From Ophioderma brevispina (Eukaryota > Echinodermata > Ophiuroidea > Amphilepidida > Ophiodermatidae), in NCBI GenBank assembly GCA_023653785.1, contig JAMKCH010058357.1, forward strand, positions 1 through 64,000: 64,000 nucleotides of DNA, read 5' to 3'. A program made the position numbers and the translations under genes. This document shows positions 59,852 to 64,000 of the stretch, in pieces. The stretch's first letter is position 1. Each line of letters opens with the position of its first letter. Under the pieces are notes generated by a model. It worked only from the letters and a program-made list of their open reading frames with translations, made no database searches and had not been told where the DNA came from.

Positions 59852-60036
59852 CTTAATGTTCAAATACATGTTTGGTATGTTGTTTGACTTCTGGAGTATA
59901 GTTAGGGCTGTATGTACACCATTGTTCAAGACGCCAGTATCAGATTGCTTGGCAAGCAGATCATTAAAAGACTTATGTTGCTGGTTTATTTTCAGCAGCT
60001 TTCTATTTTACACCTGGCCTGTTAGAGCAAATGCAT

Positions 60037-61133
60037 TTAAGGGCAGTGTGAACCTGAGTTTCCGAGTATCATTTTGTTTGTAACTGTGCAAATTGTGTAT
60101 TTATATGTAAAAGTATACATTTCTAGAAAGAAACTTGGACGATGGAACGATGATGGCATCAGATTAATGTAAAACTTTCCGTATATTTGGTAGAAAAAAA
60201 ATACTAAAAATAACACGATTTTGCCAAAATTTTCAGACAGCATAACAAACAACACTTTGAATTTCATGATTATTATGTTGTTTTTAGAAACAAGACAAAG
60301 GTCTAGGGATCGGTTTTTTCATTTTTTAAAATTATAGAGCTTACTGTTCGGAAATATAGGAAAAATGTCAAAAAAAGGTTGATTTTACTTTTCTTTTCCC
60401 CCCAAACTGGAGTATATATTGGAGCGTATCATTTAGTTAGAAACGATAAATGAAAAAATTGAGAAAACCGTCCCTAGAGGAAGACCGAATGCTATCGTAG
60501 GAAAGTTAACCTTACCTTTTACTTCGGTATTTTTGGAGTTATCTTGGCTGAAAATTTGCCAAATTTGTGCGAAAATTGAAACATTGAGAGAAAATCCAGT
60601 TTTAGTAAAAAAATGACTTCCACGCCATGTCAAGGCTGTCCTCTTTTCAATAACTTTATATTTGAACTTCAAAATGAGTATGGTTGTGCAAGTGATCAAC
60701 ATACATCTTTAGCCCACTATTGATCAAAACATATTTGTCTTAACTCCAGAAATTAGAAGAAATGAACTTTCATCTTGTCTAAATTAGCGGCTTGTTTACA
60801 TTTTCAAATATTATTTTCGTTTTCCAAGATGCGTTCGCGCGAAAGTACATTAAACACGCGAACGCTTCATTACGCAGCAAAAATCACCGCGCGACGCGAT
60901 GGTGCGCCTGGGGCCTGACGGCGTTAAATGTGCTTAAATTCCCGCCGTTTAGACAAGCGTTGTGTGACTTTAAATGGTAAATAGCTGTTTTAAAATCGGA
61001 CAAAAAATACAGCTTCATGAGTGTCTGCAGTGGATAACTTTGTTGGTAACTATAGTACACAGTTTGATGTTTAAAATGGTGCAAAATCAGACAATTGTGT
61101 AAAAACAAAAGCAACCAGGGTGACATACCTTAA
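60037..61133. mobile_element. D-family element, copy 2
   Basis: It starts TTAAGGGCAGTGTGAACCTG; the right end is decayed (AGGGTGACATACCTTAA). It matches copy 1 across its length, with many small indels, and lacks the nested hAT-like MITE. Confidence 0.8.
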
Positions 61134-61529
61134 GTTGATAAGTAATTCCAGTATATCATTGAAAATACAACAAGATTGAGATTTGAGATTTTCAAGTGGT
61201 AACCAAGATTGTATCCCGCTCAGGAATATATGTCAAATTGAATTGTATTGCAGTTACTATCCATTCACAACATATATTGTCATCATAAATATACAAAAAG
61301 ATGGAGTACATGTAGGAAATGAAAAAATTTTTCCTGATGATCCCAAGTGTTATGTTTTCATTCCTCTTCGGATTTGTCTCACACATTTTGTCGGGGAAGT
61401 AATAAAATATTTGATGAGTATATAATATTTTTAGTTGCTGGTATGTGTCTTTGTTGGCTACTAGCAGGCTACAAATTTAATAGGAAACCACCCCTCCAAC
61501 ATTGAGGCAAGGTCCAATATTTTTTTTTT
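61134..61529. other. Unassigned DNA
   Basis: An 80-codon ORF (61,183-61,425) is not recognised. Ends at a T-run (about 61,520). Confidence 0.4.
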
Positions 61530-61680
61530 TTGGGTCCTGCATGGGCCAAGTTTCTGGGCCCAAATGGCAGCCCATGTGGGCCCTCTTTTTTTGTCCTCGG
61601 GCACCATGACGGTCCCCAGTGGGTTATCTACTTGGGCCGTAGATGGGTAATTTATGGGGCCCTTATGTGGCCAAGTACAA
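61530..61680. repeat. GGGCCC-rich block
   Basis: Irregular units of the form TGGGCCCAAATGGCAGCCCA resemble, in inverted orientation, the block at 62,690-62,850. Confidence 0.6.
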
Positions 61681-61799
61681 ATCACATTGCAATGTTAACG
61701 GCTAATTATATGCTTAATTAAAGAAAAAAGAGTTCTAGTACGTTGGAGAATGTTTTAATTCCAACTATTTCATTAGGCATCACTTGCATCTCATACTAA

Positions 61800-61905
61800 A
61801 TGGTACAAAGATGTTTCTTACCTTGCCTGGGATTTGAACCGGGGACATCATGATCTTAAGTCTAATCTCTATCAGTCGACCACTTGTTACTTACTGACAA
61901 ATTGG
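61800..61905 (-). mobile_element. tRNA-derived SINE-like piece
   Basis: On the minus strand, AGTGGTCGACTGATAGAGAT (A-box region, about 61,866-61,884) and GTCCCCGGTTCAAATCCCAG (B box, 61,828-61,846) are spaced about 40 bases apart, as in a tRNA. The stems do not support a functional tRNA. It lies between two GGGCCC-rich blocks. Confidence 0.6.
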
Positions 61906-62106
61906 CATCAAATTAGATTATTTAAAGGATGTTGAAGTTAACATGATTAAACTTGTATGTTATGGCCTTCATATCGAACAGGATGAGTTGAGTTGACCGA
62001 TTAACTAAAGTTAGATAATTTTTGATACAAAGAATGGAAAATAAAACATTTTACCCACTACTGGGCTCAAAATGGGCTGCCCTGGAAATGCCCATCCTTG
62101 CATATT

Positions 62107-62485
62107 TGAAAAACTACAATGGCCCTATTTAGGAAACCCACTTAAAGCCCAATTAAAGAAACTCATTCATGACCATTGAAAACCTACAATGGCCCATTGG
62201 AACCCACTGAAAGCCCAAGAGTAAGAAACCCATCATTGACCCATGAAAACCTTAAAATGCCCCATTTAGGAACCCACTTACAAGCCAAGTAAAGAAACTC
62301 TCATTGACCCATTGAAAACCCATACAATGGCCCCATTTAGGAAAACACACTAAAGCCCAAGTAACAAGAAACTTCATCATTGACCCATTGAAAACTACAA
62401 TGGCCCCATTTAGGAACCCCATAAAGCCCAAGTAAAGAGGCCTATCAGTTACCATTGAACAACTACACTGGGCCCATTTAGAAAG
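62107..62485. repeat. 68-bp minisatellite, about 5.5 copies
   Basis: The unit starts with GAAAACTACAATGGCCC and includes TTTAGGAACCCACTTAAAGC and AAACTCATCATTGACCCATT. Starts are near 62,110, 62,180, 62,247, 62,315, 62,389 and 62,457. Copies differ mainly by short indels. Confidence 0.85.
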
Positions 62486-62855
62486 CCCATGTAATTCCCA
62501 TGCCCACGTACGTAAGCCCATGTAACCCACTTGAAAACCCAATTGTCCCCACTGACCATTAACTTGGGTCAAACCAATGATGGGTAGCCCAATTAATCGC
62601 CACATGGACCAACCCAAGCCCATACCACACCCGATATGGGTTTTGCCTACATGGGCCCCATCAGGAATAGCCCCATGATACCATGTCCACAATGCCCCAT
62701 TCAAAACCCACATGGGCCCCATTAGGCATAAACCCATCATGGGTTACCCATTACAACCCACATGGGCCTCATTAGGAATAGCCCACATAAAACCCATGCC
62801 CACTATAGCCCACTTTACCCACAAGGAGCAAACCCACATGGGCCCCAGCCGGCTG
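62486..62855. repeat. GGGCCCCAT-rich decayed minisatellite
   Basis: Irregular units with ACCCACATGGGCCCCATTAG. Long Gly/Trp-rich minus-strand ORFs (for example 62,252-62,740) are products of the repeat and are not genes. Confidence 0.75.
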
Positions 62856-63110
62856 TTGGCTGGGCAATTGCACTTCTGATGTAATTTAATGGTGTCAGAA
62901 CAACGTGTGGCTCTGCTGTGACTAATTGCCTGTGAACCGGTACAAGGTAATTAAAACACAAAGTTGACTTGCGGAAATTATTAATGACCGCGTCAAAAGG
63001 CTAAATAAAGTGCAGCATTTTGATCTTTATTTTGTTTGAACATGCTCTGTGTAAACTCTCATTCAGCCATTCATGGGTCACACGTATTCTGGTGCTGAGT
63101 CATTAATTAA

Positions 63111-63267
63111 GAAATAAAGGTTAGATGTTCATGTTATGTAAGAATAATGTGTCCGACGCAAGTAAACATAAATATGGGCAGGCGAAGCCGAGACCCATTA
63201 TAAAATGTTTTTTACTGCCGAGTACACATTATTCGACATAAACATGAACATCGCACCCTTTATTTCT
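63111..63267. repeat. Foldback hairpin with GGCGAAGCCGAGACC loop
   Basis: GAAATAAAGG, GATGTTCATGTTATGT and AATAATGTGT pair with ACACATTATTCGACATAAAC, ATGAACATCG and CCTTTATTTC. The loop GGGCAGGCGAAGCCGAGACCC is itself palindromic and resembles that at 23,125-23,145. Confidence 0.8.
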
Positions 63268-63647
63268 ATTCTATTACCGCAATAAAGTAAAATTCACTTA
63301 CCCGAAAAACCTGGCCATTTCTTACTAAAAAAGTACCAGTTTTTTACGTACGTCTTTAGAGCGCGCGATTTGTCTTCTCCGCGTAAAGTTATCGTGTGGC
63401 GCTTATAGCGATGGTGGCACGCGCCGAAAAGAATGTGCGCTTTGCATCCCGCATTAGAGCGTAATTCGCGACCCATTATTTTGAGAATACTGGGCCAGAT
63501 AAACAACCAATCAAAGAGCGCGCTTTTTTGAATATGGGCAGGTAGATGTAATCGAATTGGCAATATTGTGCACACCAGCGGTGCCAGTCCCAGTTTTGAG
63601 AACGCAAGAGTCGATATTGCTGGCCCCATTCACCATTGGATATTGGT

Positions 63648-63915
63648 ACACAGCCAATTCCTACTCACGGTGTACCCCAGAGCTTAGGCTACTCCATGTG
63701 TAACTCTTAGTAGCTCTACTCCAAGGGTTCCCTCTTGCTGCATTATTGGATGCAGTAACCCCTACAACTAAGTTGTTATTTTCAAAGTGTGTGTTATGTT
63801 ATACACATCCAATCCTACTCACTGTGGGTACCCAGCTTAGGCTACTCCACGTAGACTCTTAGCTCTACCCAAGGGGTTCCTCTTGATGTATTATTGATGC
63901 AGTAAAGGACTACTT
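63648..63915. repeat. Tandem duplication, unit about 154 bp
   Basis: ACACAGCCAATTCCTACTCA ... AGCTTAGGCTACTCCATGTG ... GATGCAGTAA recurs at 63,802 as ACACATCCAATCCTACTCAC and onward, in the same order. Differences are largely indels. Confidence 0.8.
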
Positions 63916-64000
63916 GCAAAGTACCAACCACTGGTGCAATCAAAAGTATTTGACTCATACGCATCCTATAATGTAACTCTGCATTGCATGTATAGCCACC

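Noticed and set aside
61800..61905. A functional tRNA gene on the minus strand
   Set aside because: The B box is good but the cloverleaf is incomplete; a SINE head is more likely.
62252..62740. A 162-codon Gly/Trp/Met-rich ORF on the minus strand
   Set aside because: It runs through the 68-bp minisatellite and GGGCCC-rich repeat; the peptide repeats with the DNA unit.

Overview
The window looks like non-coding DNA from an animal nuclear genome, most likely an invertebrate and tentatively marine. It is AT-rich, has almost no long open reading frames, and is packed with short inverted-repeat transposons, decayed non-LTR retrotransposons, tRNA-derived SINE-like pieces and minisatellites. No operon-like gene packing, rRNA, CRISPR array or convincing stand-alone tRNA gene was seen. 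Most short ORFs are chance frames in repeats; several proline-rich ones only reflect a G-rich tract at 9,692-10,170. The species cannot be named from the sequence alone.

Layout. 1-8,205 is a tandem array of a composite repeat (modules called F and G here): F(3' part)-G-F-G-F(5' part). The first G is enlarged by two insertions, Q (about 1.9 kb) and S (about 0.75 kb), both absent from the second G. 8,494-8,973 is an inverted-repeat element. 9,692-10,895 is a G-rich tract followed by an array of TGACC half-sites that ends in the same terminal module as family S. 10,900-13,000 holds MITE and SINE copies. 14,640-18,610 is a second, diverged Q copy with a TTAA-flanked insertion. 19,000-27,100 holds a TA-type MITE, SINE-like pieces, foldback hairpins and fragments of F. 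27,790-29,160 is a broken LINE on the minus strand, followed by an S element. 32,760-33,786 holds the best candidate for a real protein-coding gene (two phase-compatible exons, not recognised). 35,334-39,011 is a MITE (family A) split by a decayed CR1/jockey-like LINE. 39,696-40,247 is an intact A copy. 42,846-43,090 is a hAT-like MITE. 43,690-45,530 has a SINE, an S element and a roughly 0.65-kb tandem duplication. 46,000-61,200 holds further A, B, C, D, E and S copies, including a hAT-like MITE inside D. The end of the window has GGGCCC-rich minisatellites, a foldback hairpin and a tandem duplication.

The main biological story is transposon ecology. At least six unrelated non-autonomous families begin with TTAA, most as TTAAAGG or close to it, which suggests mobilisation by one TTAA-specific machinery. 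Family S looks like a non-autonomous Helentron (HINE-like): subterminal inverted repeats, a 3' hairpin, T-rich insertion sites and a core made of AGGTCAAAGGTCA repeats, a canonical DR1 nuclear-receptor site. Nested copies with matching empty sites give clear insertion histories. Family letters A-G, Q and S are local labels, not database names. All similarities were judged by eye.
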